A stretch of DNA of 64,000 nt from Candidatus Melainabacteria bacterium (GCA_003963305.1 RXJR01000008.1:172361-236360); one strand, 5' to 3'. Positions 19,528 to 28,466 are shown, counted from the stretch's first letter. Numbers and translations are program-made. The notes: generated by a model from the sequence alone, not told the origin.

Positions 19528-19718
19528 GGATCTTTTGTACAGGACAAATGTTGCTTAAAAATTACTAACCGCTGAACACACATAATAACTATTCCCAATA
19601 GGACCTTTTTTGGACACTGTTCGGCTAATTTTTTGGCTTAAATGCAAACCGCCAGGAGAGAGGTTCTTCAGTGTGAAATGAGTGAGTCGCGTTTTCACTG
19701 TTGTACTGTATGATTTAG

Positions 19719-19758
19719 TAGTAAAAAATAAAAGAAAATGCCCTCAGGTTGCCCGAGG
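19719..19758 (-). terminator. Intrinsic terminator of the minus-strand GC-rich island
   Basis: Read on the minus strand, a 7-bp GC-rich stem (19752-19758 with 19742-19748, one G-T pair, 3-nt loop) is followed by a long T-rich tract. It lies about 23 bp after the stop of the 81-aa gene and marks the island's 3' end. Confidence 0.65.
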
Positions 19759-19781
19759 ACATCTTCTTCCGTTGCTGTGGT

Positions 19782-20027
19782 TCAGTAGTCGCCGCGCGCG
19801 GCGTTACGGGCTTGCTGACGAGCGCTGCGCCGGTCGGCACGGTTCTCGCCCTTCTTGCCCTTCCAGTGCGCGCCGGTGCCGACGGGACGCAGAACGCCGC
19901 TGGCGATGCGGTCGGCGCGTTCGCCGGCCTTTCGCATGCGACGCTGGTCTTCGGCGGTGATGGTGCCGCAGTGGAAGGGGTCGACCTTCTTCTTCTGCTG
20001 CACCGGTTGCGAGCCTTTGCGTGACAT
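19782..20027 (-). CDS. Small highly basic protein of unknown function
   Basis: 81 aa, ATG preceded by CAGGAGAACG. It is rich in Arg, Lys and Gln, with a conserved-looking single Cys (DPFHCGT, residue about 20) and a C-terminal basic helix (KKGENRADRRSARQQARNAA). The charge suggests nucleic-acid or ribosome association, but no family is recognised. It is the last gene of the minus-strand GC-rich island (24146 to 19782) and is followed by an intrinsic terminator. Confidence 0.6.
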   Translation of the reverse strand: MSRKGSQPVQQKKKVDPFHCGTITAEDQRRMRKAGERADRIASGVLRPVGTGAHWKGKKGENRADRRSARQQARNAARGDY

Positions 20028-20153
20028 TTTCGTTCTCCTGTGAATGTGATGATGAACAAACAGTTGCTGGCGAAGTGGCTTATTCAGCCACTCCGCGCAA
20101 CGACGAAAAACGAAAAGCGGTCAGCCCTGGCTAACCCGCCTTCCGTCGATTTC
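20028..20153 (-). promoter_or_regulatory. Structured spacer between Bax-inhibitor gene and 81-aa gene
   Basis: A 7-bp perfect stem, AGTGGCT at 20074-20080 with 20086-20092 and a 5-nt loop, extended by further GC pairs, precedes the ribosome binding site of the downstream gene. This matches the hairpin-bearing spacers of the other GC-rich islands. Confidence 0.5.
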
Positions 20154-20777
20154 CTACTTGTGCTGCGTGGCCGCGTAGAGCTGCAGCAGGTGCAGGAAGA
20201 AGTTGAGGAAGTCGAGGTAGATCGACATCGTCAACTGGATCGCCTTCTCCCACGTGTTCTCGGTGTGGCCGAGGCGGAAGAAGTCGAAGATGAAGTAGCC
20301 CGAGAAGATGAGCATCCCGAGCAGGTGGTAGACGATGTTCGTCGTCCGCGACATGCGCACGAAGATGCCGATCACGCCGAAGATGATCAGCCCGAAGAGC
20401 GCGAAGAGCAGGTAGGTGCCCATGCCCGAGAAGTCGATGCCCGAGAAGAGCCCGATCATGCCGCAGATGGCCATCGCGCCCGCTGTCGAAGCGAAGATGC
20501 CGCCGACGGTCTTCCAGCCGAACTCTTCCGAGAACTGCCCGACCACCGGTCCGATGAACAGCCCGGAGATGAAGGTCCAGACGCCCAGAGCGACGATGCC
20601 GATGCCGGCGCTGGCGTGCGCCGCCATGAAGACGCCGATGGTGCCGAGGATGAAGACGATGCCGAGACCGATGCAGGCACCGACCGACTGGATCTTGCGA
20701 CCGCACCAGGTGCCGGCCGCGCCGAGCAGCATGCTCATCGAGAGCAGCAGCGCCACTTTGACGAAGATAGATTCCAT
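20154..20777 (-). CDS. Bax inhibitor-1 / YccA family membrane protein
   Basis: 207 aa from the ATG at 20777, chosen because GGAG lies 5-8 nt upstream; an in-frame TTG adds four residues. It has seven closely packed hydrophobic segments over the whole length. The last two match the family signature: GYFIFDFFRLGH carries the Asp-centred motif and SIYLDFLNFFLHLLQL is the typical C-terminal helix. BI-1/TMBIM proteins are pH-sensitive calcium-leak channels of the inner membrane. The third gene-length member of the GC-rich minus island; no operon partner explains its job. Confidence 0.8.
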   Translation of the reverse strand: MESIFVKVALLLSMSMLLGAAGTWCGRKIQSVGACIGLGIVFILGTIGVFMAAHASAGIGIVALGVWTFISGLFIGPVVGQFSEEFGWKTVGGIFASTAGAMAICGMIGLFSGIDFSGMGTYLLFALFGLIIFGVIGIFVRMSRTTNIVYHLLGMLIFSGYFIFDFFRLGHTENTWEKAIQLTMSIYLDFLNFFLHLLQLYAATQHK

Positions 20778-20941
20778 GTGTTTCTCCAATTGAGGCGTGT
20801 ATAGGCCTCGGTTTTCGAAGGCCCATCCTGCAGCGAAGCAGGCGGGCGGGAGTTGGAACGAGCTTGCGCTCGCCCCGGGATGAGGGAGCGGACCACGAAG
20901 AGTCCGCTCCCTCGAAAGTCAGCTCTCAGCTGTTGCGACGG
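20778..20941 (-). promoter_or_regulatory. Structured spacer with 12-bp hairpin
   Basis: A perfect 12-bp stem (GAGGGAGCGGAC at 20882-20893 with 20902-20913, 8-nt loop) sits in the spacer, with smaller GAGC/GCTC and CCTGC/GCAGG hairpins near it. There is no T tract on the minus strand, so it is more likely an RNA processing or stability element than a terminator. Confidence 0.55.
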
Positions 20942-21781
20942 TCAGACCGAGGCGCCGAAGCGCTTCACGGCCAGACGCGTCACGGCAGCCTCGAACTGGC
21001 TCCAGTCGGTGATGAACACCTTGACGCCGATGGCGCGCATGGCCTTGCGGATGTGCGCCTGCTCGTGCTTCGGGTAGGCACCGAGGTAGCCGAGCACGGT
21101 GATGCCCGCCGAGATGGCCGCCTGGGCACCGGTCTTGGAGTCCTCGATGGCCAGGCAGTTGTGGGCTTCGAGACCCATTCCCGCCAGCGCCTCGAGGTAG
21201 ACCCGCGGCTCGGGCTTGCTCGACTTGTAGTTCGCCGCCGAGTAGATGCGGTCGGTCTGGAAGTAGCCCTCCTGACCGGCGCCCTTCAGGCAGGCGCGAA
21301 CGCGGCGCTCGGCGCTGCTCGACACAACCGACTTCTCGAGGTCGGTGATGCGAGCGAGCAGGTCGAGCACGCCGTCGGTGGCCTCGATGTCGGTCGCCAG
21401 CTTGGCGATGACAGCCACTTCCTCCTTCTTGACGAGGATCTCGAGCTCGGGGCGGTAGTCTTCGCCCTCGATGTGCTCGACCTTGCCGGCGTCGAAGGTG
21501 AAGCCGTGCTCGGCCGAGAGCTCGACGATCATCTTGCGGAACGAGTAGCCGACGAAGCGCTTCATCAGCGACTCGGGCGTGAACAGGTGCTGTTCGGCCA
21601 CACCCTTCTCGGTCAGGGTGGCGTTGATGACGCCGCAGCACGCCTCGAAAGCCGGCTTCTCCGTCTTGCCCAGCGTGTTGTCGTAGTCGAACATGAAGTG
21701 GAACTTCCGCATCAGCTCACGCTTCTGTTCGGCGGTGAGGCGCTTGCGGCGAGCGTTGTTGTTGTTGGTCGTCATAGTCAT
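20942..21781 (-). CDS. HAD-superfamily phosphatase (beta-phosphoglucomutase/phosphoglycolate-like)
   Basis: 279 aa from the ATG at 21781, preceded by AAGGAAG; the much longer open frame upstream is an out-of-frame shadow of the next gene. Catalytic Asp pair in FMFDYDNTLGKT (residues 32 and 34), motif II SVVSSS, motif III Lys in SSKPEPRVY, and motif IV LAIEDSKTGAQAA. The ED-S-x-x-G pattern is typical of subfamily IA sugar-phosphate phosphatases and mutases. It is directly downstream of a mannitol-dehydrogenase-family gene, which suggests a polyol-phosphate or sugar-phosphate substrate (inference). Confidence 0.8.
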   Translation of the reverse strand: MTMTTNNNNARRKRLTAEQKRELMRKFHFMFDYDNTLGKTEKPAFEACCGVINATLTEKGVAEQHLFTPESLMKRFVGYSFRKMIVELSAEHGFTFDAGKVEHIEGEDYRPELEILVKKEEVAVIAKLATDIEATDGVLDLLARITDLEKSVVSSSAERRVRACLKGAGQEGYFQTDRIYSAANYKSSKPEPRVYLEALAGMGLEAHNCLAIEDSKTGAQAAISAGITVLGYLGAYPKHEQAHIRKAMRAIGVKVFITDWSQFEAAVTRLAVKRFGASV

Positions 21782-21998
21782 ATCTTCCTTTCGAAGTTGA
21801 TCCTGGCCTCTTTGAGGCAGGCTTGTGGTTAAAAAACCTGCTTGGGTTACCCCTTGCAGAGGTCCAGGACAATCCTGGAAAAAACGAGCTCGCAAGACCG
21901 ATGATGAGCCGGTCTTGCGAGCATTCGAGTGAAGAGTCACCTTGGCCAATCGCCAGGCACGCAGACGAATCTGTTTGCCCGACGACTGGCGGTATGCC
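21782..21998 (-). promoter_or_regulatory. Structured spacer with 13-bp perfect hairpin
   Basis: Contains a perfect 13-bp stem (GCTCGCAAGACCG at 21888-21900 with 21910-21922, 9-nt loop) and a 7-bp stem TCCAGGA at 21863-21869 with 21873-21879 and a CAA loop. There is no adjacent terminator-type T run on the minus strand. Confidence 0.6.
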
Positions 21999-23573
21999 TC
22001 AGCTCTCGACCCGCTTGCGCAGGTTGTTGATGGCCGACTTGGTGTTGCCCGACGTGAGCTCGTTGAGAGCCCAGGCGAGTTCCGCGAGGAAGCCCGACTT
22101 GCCCGCCATCGTGACGAACCGGTCATCGCGAACGATTTCACCGATTTGACGCAGATGGTGAGCCAGACCGTGCAGGTCGCGGTTCTCCGAGCGGGTCCAG
22201 GCGAGCACTTCCTGATGGACCCCGACCAGCTTGGGCTGCTCGACGTCCGACTGGCTGAAGGTGTTGCCGAGCTCGTCCGTGTTGCCGAGGTTGAGCAGCC
22301 AGCATGCGAAGACGAACGTCGGCGCCTTGAGCACCTTCTCGCCTTCGGTGATGGTGAGAGCCCGCTCGACCGCGTACGCGATGCGCTCGGACGCCTTGCT
22401 CGTGCCCCGCGCGCCGACACGGAGAATCGTGTCCATCGGCGCGCTGTCCTTGAACCGCTTCTGGATCTTGGGCCCGTAGACGCTCATCAGGTCGTCTCCG
22501 AGAATCACGCCCAGTTCGCGGTGGAACTCCTCGAGCAGCCAGCCCAGCTCGGGGATGAGAACAGCCTCGTGAATGTACGTCGCGCCCAGACGCGGACCGA
22601 CCATGGCCGGCACCTGGTGCGCCGCGTTCAGTCCGAGGAACTTCAGCTCCCAGTAGGAACCGATGTTCTCGACCACCTCGACCCCGACCGACTCCCAGGC
22701 AGGCATCTGGAAGCGACCGCGTTCCACCACGAGCTGGCGGAACTTCTCCGTGCCGATCACGACGCCGGCGTCGAAGCCGAGGTACTCCGCCATGTCCTTG
22801 CGGAACTGGGCGTTGACCTCGGGGGTGATGCGGTCGACGAGCGTGGTGAGGAAGTCCACGTTCTCGTCGATCCACTGCACCAGGGCATCGCTGTCGTCAG
22901 ACGACGCCTCGACGTAGTGGATGAACGCCGCCTTGAGCGAACGGCTGTTCTGCGGGACGTTGTCCAGCGACAGCACCGTCAGCGGGCGGGCGACACCGCT
23001 TGCCAGGGCTTCCTGCATGCGCTTCTCGATACCCGCCTTCAGGTACCAGTGAACGGTGCGGGGCGCATCGCCATCGGCGCCGCCCTCGACGGTGAAGTCG
23101 AGGTCGTGCACGATGTCGTGGTGCGAGGCGTCCAGCGTGCCGTAGGCATCGGTGCAGTAGTAGCCCTTGTTGGTGATCGTCATGGAGACGATCTTGATGT
23201 CGCCGTCAGCGATGGCATCGACCAGCGCCATCGGGTTCTCCGGGGCGAAGATCGACTCCACGACCGGGGCGATGACGCTGGCCTGGCGTTCCTGTTCCTC
23301 GCGCTCGACGAGCACGAAGCGATGACCCGAAGCGCGCAGGGCGTTGATGGTGCCCGGCGAGCGCAGGCTGGCCACGACGAAGCCCCAGCTCAGGTCGCCG
23401 GACTTGGCCATGTAGTCGTGGACGTAGGCGGCCATGTGGGCAGACCAGAAGCCGCCCGGACCGACGTGGACGATGCCACGCTTGACCTTCGCACGGTCGT
23501 AGCCGGCGGCGGCGACGTGCGACGGAAGGTTGTCGTACCCGAGGGTGCCGACGAGGTTTTGACTTGCGTTCAT
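21999..23573 (-). CDS. Mannitol dehydrogenase family oxidoreductase (GC-rich paralogue)
   Basis: 524 aa, ATG behind AAGGGAACT. The nucleotide-binding start reads HVGPGGFWSAHMAAY, and the catalytic Lys/Asn/His are in LKFLGLNAAHQVPA. The family covers mannitol 2-dehydrogenase, arabinitol dehydrogenase and uronate reductases; the substrate cannot be fixed. It differs clearly from the class A homologue at 15458-16948, both in sequence and in its strong preference for C/G-ending codons, so it looks acquired or shaped separately rather than recently duplicated. It lies in the same orientation as a HAD phosphatase and a small unknown gene. Confidence 0.8.
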   Translation of the reverse strand: MNASQNLVGTLGYDNLPSHVAAAGYDRAKVKRGIVHVGPGGFWSAHMAAYVHDYMAKSGDLSWGFVVASLRSPGTINALRASGHRFVLVEREEQERQASVIAPVVESIFAPENPMALVDAIADGDIKIVSMTITNKGYYCTDAYGTLDASHHDIVHDLDFTVEGGADGDAPRTVHWYLKAGIEKRMQEALASGVARPLTVLSLDNVPQNSRSLKAAFIHYVEASSDDSDALVQWIDENVDFLTTLVDRITPEVNAQFRKDMAEYLGFDAGVVIGTEKFRQLVVERGRFQMPAWESVGVEVVENIGSYWELKFLGLNAAHQVPAMVGPRLGATYIHEAVLIPELGWLLEEFHRELGVILGDDLMSVYGPKIQKRFKDSAPMDTILRVGARGTSKASERIAYAVERALTITEGEKVLKAPTFVFACWLLNLGNTDELGNTFSQSDVEQPKLVGVHQEVLAWTRSENRDLHGLAHHLRQIGEIVRDDRFVTMAGKSGFLAELAWALNELTSGNTKSAINNLRKRVES

Positions 23574-23765
23574 ATAAGAGTTCCCTTTCTTTTAGGCCGT
23601 AGCCCGGTGATAAAAAAACGGGGACCCCAAGTGGTCCCGCGCGAAGACAGCCAGCTCAATTGCCCTGCAGAGCGCATGAAGCTGGTGGCGGCACTCACGG
23701 GTGAGTGCCGACCGGATGGTGGTCAGTCGATCCGCGACTGACCTGGTTGTGGTTGTGGTGGTGAG
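23574..23765 (-). promoter_or_regulatory. Structured spacer with tandem hairpins
   Basis: Three hairpins in a row: CGGCACTCAC 23689-23698 with 23701-23710 (10 bp), GGTCAGTCG 23721-23729 with 23735-23743 (9 bp), and a GGGACC/GGTCCC stem with a 6-nt loop near 23620-23636. This is one of the densest structured spacers in the window. Confidence 0.6.
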
Positions 23766-24146
23766 CTAGTTGCCGCCGATCCGTTGCTGGAACGAGTGCA
23801 TCCGGCTCGCGTCACCGAAGTTGCTGAGGACGAGGCAGGCGTCGCGTTCGGGGCTGTCGGCTCCGGACGAACGGCACAGACTGGCGAGAGGACCTTCGCC
23901 GTAAGCGAAGATGACGCCGCCGCTCTTAGCCACTTGCGCGGCCAGTGCGACGTCGCAGTGCGAATCACCGGCGAAGCCGACGAATTCGTTGCCGTCAGCG
24001 ACTGCGGCGCGGATGGCGGCGGAATCACTGAACTGGCTGGCGGGGACGACGACGACGCCACAGCTCCGAATGGTCTCGAAGAACTGAGCGGCGCCGGGGA
24101 GGTGGGTCGGGTTGGACCCCAAGTCAACTACCAACAGTTTGCTCAT
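23766..24146 (-). CDS. Small alpha/beta protein of unknown function
   Basis: 126 aa from the ATG at 24146, preceded by CAGGAG; an upstream ATG at 24242 is not supported by a binding site. It alternates hydrophobic strands and helices (KLLVVDLGS, CGVVVVPAS, NEFVGFAGDSHCDVALAAQ, GGVIFAYGEG). FAGDSHCDVALAA is faintly like the last motif of HAD phosphatases, but the rest of that fold is absent. It is the first gene of the minus-strand island, facing the divergent plus-strand island across a 1.5-kb gene-free stretch. No family assigned. Confidence 0.6.
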   Translation of the reverse strand: MSKLLVVDLGSNPTHLPGAAQFFETIRSCGVVVVPASQFSDSAAIRAAVADGNEFVGFAGDSHCDVALAAQVAKSGGVIFAYGEGPLASLCRSSGADSPERDACLVLSNFGDASRMHSFQQRIGGN

Positions 24147-25689
24147 GGGCAATCTCCTGGATGATGGTTCACAGACTCTGTTGTCGAACGAACTGACTTC
24201 TCCTCCAGTCCGAAACACAGAACTAACCACCACAAGCGTCAAAAACTGCCAGGCAAAACCACATTCCTCCGCGGGTGCGGAAAGGAGATTTGTCGTGGTT
24301 CGGCACTGGCAGAGATTTCTGGGTGCGGTGGTTGGTGCTCTATGCTTTTTAGAACTGAAAAGATAATTTGAACGTACAGATCAGGTTCTAACTAAAGCAA
24401 GACGATATATTCATGTGGCGCGGCTTGTGCCGCATGCGTCTTGGGCGCTTGGCAGCCTCGCGCAGTTAAGTTATATTGCCCACTGTGCCCGCCCGGGCAC
24501 ATGGTTCGTACTAACCTGTCACAACCCTGACAGGGTCAGCGATTTGATTAAATCTGTCTCGCTTGACATCTAGCGAGGTTGTGAGAGCGGGCTTATTTTT
24601 CATTTATAACTTATAGTAGTACATTTAAAGACAAAAAATTCAGAAAAAGCGCATGAGCACTATCTTTCAGAGCAAAACGTATGAAATTGTCCGGTGCTGG
24701 TAAGAGATGCTCGCTTTTTTCCGGACCTGGCTATCTGAATTTTTGGTTTTTAGCCCAGAGGCATATCGATCAGATAACTTGTTACTAATTACTAAAAGCC
24801 TGAATCAGTCACAGCAGGCTTATACTTAGCAGAGCCGGCAAGCCTTAAGCAAATTTCGCTTGCCTGCACTTGAAAAATGTGCCCGCCAATTATTGCGTCT
24901 GGAAAATTCGACGCTTGGCAATTTCATTGTTCGTTCTTTCGCATTGGCTAAAAGTCGGTCTGGTTGGGTAAAAAACCACTTCGTTACAATTAGGCGAGGC
25001 CTCCTAGCGGGCAAAGATTAGAGACTCTGGCAGGCGTGCTAGCCGTCAAGTGTTTTATTTGAAACAGGCAAGTTTCGGGCGAATGACGCATTTACCAACT
25101 GCCTTTTCTTTGACAATCACTGCTCCGACACTCGCGCTCCTTACAGAGCACATGTCAATTACGTCATAAGTAACTCTTTAAAAGCTTGTGTTAGGAAGTC
25201 CAATAACAGTACGTTGATCTTACATTCCCCTCCAGTTCGTTATTTTCAGGCAAAAGCTCCCCAACAGTAGTGCCGCCAGCCTTTCAGCCAAACATCACAA
25301 CTTCCGGTTGTGCGGTTGAGATTCGCGGTTCTGCTTAGAAGGGCGTAAATCACCTGAGGATTTCGGATCTGCGGCTTGGAATGCTTGGTTAGTTGCTTGC
25401 TCTTCGGTTCGGCTCCGGCTTGACTGAATGGCAGGCGACGTCGTTTGAGAGGGTGTTTCGACGCCTTCCCTTTCTCGCGGCATGACACCACTTGTGGTGG
25501 CGTGTTTTCGAGTACGACGCGCTGCCGCAATGCTCACGCGTTGTGTCAGCTCGTGTTTCGCCAGCACGCATTGTCCAGTTCGTCCATCACATTCCGTGGT
25601 GAGGCGCTCATTTACCAACAGTTCGCCGCGAGGGCTTTGCATCGCGACGGACGCTACCGGTCCGCCAGGACCAAGAAGGAGTCTCTGTT
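24147..25689. other. 1.5-kb gene-free region between divergent GC-rich islands
   Basis: No convincing gene on either strand. It should carry the promoters of both islands. Visible elements: a GTGCCCG/CGGGCAC hairpin near 24485-24500, CCTGTCA/TGACAGG near 24515-24535, an AT-rich tract with TTATAGTAGTA near 24609-24620, and the hairpin at 25481-25504. The length and structure would suit a long regulatory leader or an unannotated RNA. Confidence 0.5.
25481..25504. repeat. ACTTGT-loop hairpin, copy 1
   Basis: Nine-position stem CATGACACC with GGTGGCGTG (one mismatch, one G-T pair) closing on the hexaloop ACTTGT. The same loop and CACC/GGTG-type closing pairs recur at 42948-42979 and 58251-58268, with variants at 63797-63830 and 32140-32159. 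Confidence 0.55.
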
Positions 25690-26865
25690 ATGAAGAAGAA
25701 CCAGAAGAACATCACCGGCATCAACGCGCCCAAGTGGACGTCTCTGACGCCCAAGCAGGTCGCTCGCCTCAACGCCGTCAACGCCGAGTACAACCGGGAG
25801 CTGGCCGAGAACCTGCCCCAGTACCCGGACACCGACGAGTCGACCCTGACCGACATCCTCCTCGGCGCCACCAGCCCGCTCGCCGCCCTCGGCGGTCACG
25901 AGGCGATCAAGGCGCTGGGCTGGTCCGACCACCAGCTCGACATCACCCTCGACGACCTCGAGGACTACCGCGGCGGCCGCCGGCGCAACCGTGGCAACCG
26001 TGGCGGCAACCAGCAGCGCAGCCGTGGCGGCAACCGTGGCGGTGGCAACAAGGGTGGCGGTCGTCCCGGCGGCGGCACGCTGCTCAACCCGGCTCTCGTC
26101 CTGGCCTCGGTCAAGGCGAAGGTCGCCTCGCTCGGTCTCAAGCCGGTCGGCATGACCGGTAAGGTCATCCACGGCGCCCAGAACTTCGAGATGCTGACCC
26201 TGAACAAGGCGAAGTGGTTCATGGACTCCTACAAGGAGTACATCCCCCTCGCCCACGCCTGGATCTGCGTCGAGATCGGCAAGGACGGGCTCGAGGAGGT
26301 CGCGCGCCAGACCGGCTACACCGCCTACTGCTCGTCTGACAACAGCCGTGGCAACCAGGCGGTCGGCATCCTCGTGCACCCGCGTCTGAAGGTGCTCGGC
26401 ACGCGCACCATCGATGAGGTGGCGAACGTGCAGGGCGTCAACGACCTGCGCCCGGTGCTCGTCGTCGATGTCGAGGACACCTCCCCCGACGCCGACCCCA
26501 ACGACAAGCGCTTCTCCATCGCGGCCGTGCACCTCAAGTCGATGCGCGGTGGCGTGCAGACGACGGCTGCGGTGCGGTATCAGCAGTGCCAGATCATCGC
26601 CAACAAGCTGACCGGCAAGGTCATCATCGGCGGCGACTGGAACATGATCCTGCCCAACGTCAACGACTACGCGCCGCTCAAGCAGGCCGGCTACCTGCTG
26701 GTCGACCCGGGCGACAGCCGCAACACCCACATCATGGGCTCGCGGCTGGACGCCTTCTTCACGCTGGCGTTCGCGTCGGTGCTGAAGGGGGTCAAGCTCA
26801 TGGACTGGTTCTCGGACCCGGCCATCGGGCGCGGTCTCACCGACCACGCGGCCATCGCCGTCTGA
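25690..26865 (+). CDS. Endonuclease/exonuclease/phosphatase-family protein with RGG-box linker
   Basis: 391 aa. Residues 1-90 form an unrecognised helical domain. Residues 94-129 are an Arg/Gly-rich low-complexity stretch with repeated RGG and RGGN units, like eukaryotic and cyanobacterial RGG RNA-binding boxes. Residues from about 140 form an EEP-fold domain: AWICVEIG holds the metal-binding Glu, IIGGDWNMI the GDxN motif, RLDAFF, and the C-terminal LTDHAAIAV the catalytic Asp-His. EEP enzymes cut phosphodiester or phosphate bonds; the RGG stretch suggests an RNA target (inference). It opens the plus-strand island. Confidence 0.7.
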   Translation: MKKNQKNITGINAPKWTSLTPKQVARLNAVNAEYNRELAENLPQYPDTDESTLTDILLGATSPLAALGGHEAIKALGWSDHQLDITLDDLEDYRGGRRRNRGNRGGNQQRSRGGNRGGGNKGGGRPGGGTLLNPALVLASVKAKVASLGLKPVGMTGKVIHGAQNFEMLTLNKAKWFMDSYKEYIPLAHAWICVEIGKDGLEEVARQTGYTAYCSSDNSRGNQAVGILVHPRLKVLGTRTIDEVANVQGVNDLRPVLVVDVEDTSPDADPNDKRFSIAAVHLKSMRGGVQTTAAVRYQQCQIIANKLTGKVIIGGDWNMILPNVNDYAPLKQAGYLLVDPGDSRNTHIMGSRLDAFFTLAFASVLKGVKLMDWFSDPAIGRGLTDHAAIAV

Positions 26866-27073
26866 CCGTCCGAGAGCTCAGGCTCTCGCTCCGGTCATCA
26901 CCCGGCGACTCAGGCTGAGTTGCCGGAACACTGTTCGGCACTCTGGCGCCACGCAAGTGGCGTCAGAGTCTGCCGGGCAGTTTTTCCCTCGAGGAAAGCT
27001 AAGACCTTTCCCGTTTTGTTTGACCAATTTCAAAAACAGTTCAGCCAAGGCTGAGCTACTGGAGAAAATTACT
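26866..27073 (+). promoter_or_regulatory. Structured spacer with GNRA-loop hairpin
   Basis: Holds a 13-bp stem (26940-26952 with 26957-26969, one G-T pair) capped by the GNRA tetraloop GCAA. A CCGGCGACTCAG / CTGAGTTGCCGG stem and a GAGAGC/GCTCTC stem lie upstream. A GGAGAA ribosome binding site precedes the next ATG. Confidence 0.6.
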
Positions 27074-27577
27074 ATGTCTGCAGATCGCATTACCTACGAC
27101 AAGAAGGGCAAGTTCTTCGTTTTCAACGGGCAGTACGGTTACGACGGCTCGGTCGTCGTCGACCGCGGAGTGGCCTTCGTTCAGGAGCCCTTCGATTCCA
27201 AGGCCAAGTACCACCGGCTCACGGCCAGGGTGGTCGGGCAGGTCATCGCCGCTGCCCTCATGGGTGGCACGACCAGGGTGCAGTTCGACAGCGTCACGCT
27301 CAGCGTCAATTACCTGACGCAGATGCTCGGCTTCGTCGGCAAGCACGGCTGGTTCAGCGACCTGCTCTCGTCGACCGAAGACCACGCCTTCGACCCGAAC
27401 CACCCCACCCCGGGAGGGTTCGTCGGCGAAGCCCAGCGCCTCCAGAAGGAAGCCGCTTCGCTCGAGCAGTACGCTCGTCAGGCACGCATCGCTCATCGCG
27501 ACGACGAGGCTAAGCAAGCCGAGTCGCAGGCGGCTGAGCTCCGTGCCACGGCGCGTCGTCTGCTCACCCAGCAGTAA
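27074..27577 (+). CDS. Conserved-looking protein of unknown function
   Basis: 167 aa from the ATG at 27074, preceded by GGAGAA; the open frame extends to 26957 without a better start. The N-terminal about 60 residues look beta-rich (KGKFFVFNGQYGYDGSVVVDRG). The C-terminus (about 118-167) is a long charged helix rich in Gln, Ala, Arg and Glu, likely a coiled coil. No membrane segment and no catalytic motif. It is the second gene of the 25.7-28.5 kb GC-rich island. No family assigned. Confidence 0.6.
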   Translation: MSADRITYDKKGKFFVFNGQYGYDGSVVVDRGVAFVQEPFDSKAKYHRLTARVVGQVIAAALMGGTTRVQFDSVTLSVNYLTQMLGFVGKHGWFSDLLSSTEDHAFDPNHPTPGGFVGEAQRLQKEAASLEQYARQARIAHRDDEAKQAESQAAELRATARRLLTQQ

Positions 27578-27788
27578 AAGCGGGCGGCTTTCGAACCGCC
27601 AGCACCACCGCTAACGTGAACCGTTCAGCGGCGTCTCCGGACGGAGAGTCAGGCTTGCTTAGCAAACAAGCCTGGCTGTCCGCCTTTCTCTTCTCTGAGC
27701 GGCGATGGTCGTCGCTCTAACACAAGGGCTTCAGGTTGGCGTTTCGCCTGCCTGATTTTCAGCGGTAAGACCGCAGGAAAAGGACTTT
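27578..27788 (+). promoter_or_regulatory. Structured spacer
   Basis: An 8-bp perfect stem, CAGGCTTG 27650-27657 with 27667-27674, plus GGCGG/CCGCC and GCGGT/ACCGC hairpins, the last just before the AGGAAAAGGA ribosome binding site of the next gene. Confidence 0.5.
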
Positions 27789-28466
27789 ATGACAGCTCAA
27801 TTTCGTGCCGTTCTGGTTGGTGATCTGAAGAATCTTCGTGCCATGGTCGAGCCCCAGTTCGGTGCCGACGACATCAGGCTCATTCACGTGCTTCGTCCCC
27901 TGGCGGCGCTGCTCGTGCAAGACAACGCCCTCGACGAGGCCGTGGTTTTGCAGCGGCGCATCTACAACCTCTGCCTCAAGTTCAAGGGCAACCCCAACTT
28001 GCCCAGCCTGAGCGAAGCCAGGAAGTCTCTCGCGGCCTCGCTTCAGTCGCTCGGGCGGTACGACGAGGCGCTGCCTCTGTTGCAGTTGTGCATCGCTGAA
28101 GATGGTGACGAGAGTGCGACCAGCACACTCGTGGACTGCCTGCAGGGTCTCGGTCGCTTCCAGGAAGCGATTTCCCTCTGCGAGCAGAAGGTGTCGCAAG
28201 CCGCACAGCTGGACGCAAGCAAGTCCGGCACGGCTCAGCTCAGCTGGCTGCTCAATCTGAGCCGCTGCTACAGCCGCCAGGATGACTACGCCAGGGCAGC
28301 CGAGGTGATCGAGCGCACGATTCCGCTCATGGCCGCGCGCGCTGAGGTGTTGTGCATTCCGCAACTGGACATGCTTGCCGAGCTGTATCGCAAGGCGGGC
28401 AATCTGGCCGAACACGACCGCGTGCGCGCCAAGCGTCGCGAGATCGCCGATCGCTGCAACTACTAA
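27789..28466 (+). CDS. TPR-repeat protein
   Basis: 225 aa, ATG behind a strong AGGAAAAGGA. Helical throughout, with TPR-like units (LAASLQSLGRYDEALPLL, WLLNLSRCYSRQDDYARAAE, LAELYRKAGNLAEHD). No signal peptide or catalytic domain, so it is probably a cytoplasmic protein-binding scaffold. It is the last gene of its island; an intrinsic terminator follows at 28500. A class A TPR protein begins 200 bp downstream, with different codon use. Confidence 0.7.
   Translation: MTAQFRAVLVGDLKNLRAMVEPQFGADDIRLIHVLRPLAALLVQDNALDEAVVLQRRIYNLCLKFKGNPNLPSLSEARKSLAASLQSLGRYDEALPLLQLCIAEDGDESATSTLVDCLQGLGRFQEAISLCEQKVSQAAQLDASKSGTAQLSWLLNLSRCYSRQDDYARAAEVIERTIPLMAARAEVLCIPQLDMLAELYRKAGNLAEHDRVRAKRREIADRCNY

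Noticed and set aside
20040..23741. Long plus-strand open frames across the minus-strand GC-rich island (up to about 600 codons)
   Set aside because: Shadow frames caused by G+C-rich third positions of the real minus-strand genes; their products are Arg/Asp/His/Val-rich without motifs, and the minus-strand genes have family motifs and binding sites.
24826..25014. 62-codon minus-strand ORF in the 1.5-kb gene-free region
   Set aside because: No binding site, no family resemblance and composition like the surrounding non-coding DNA.
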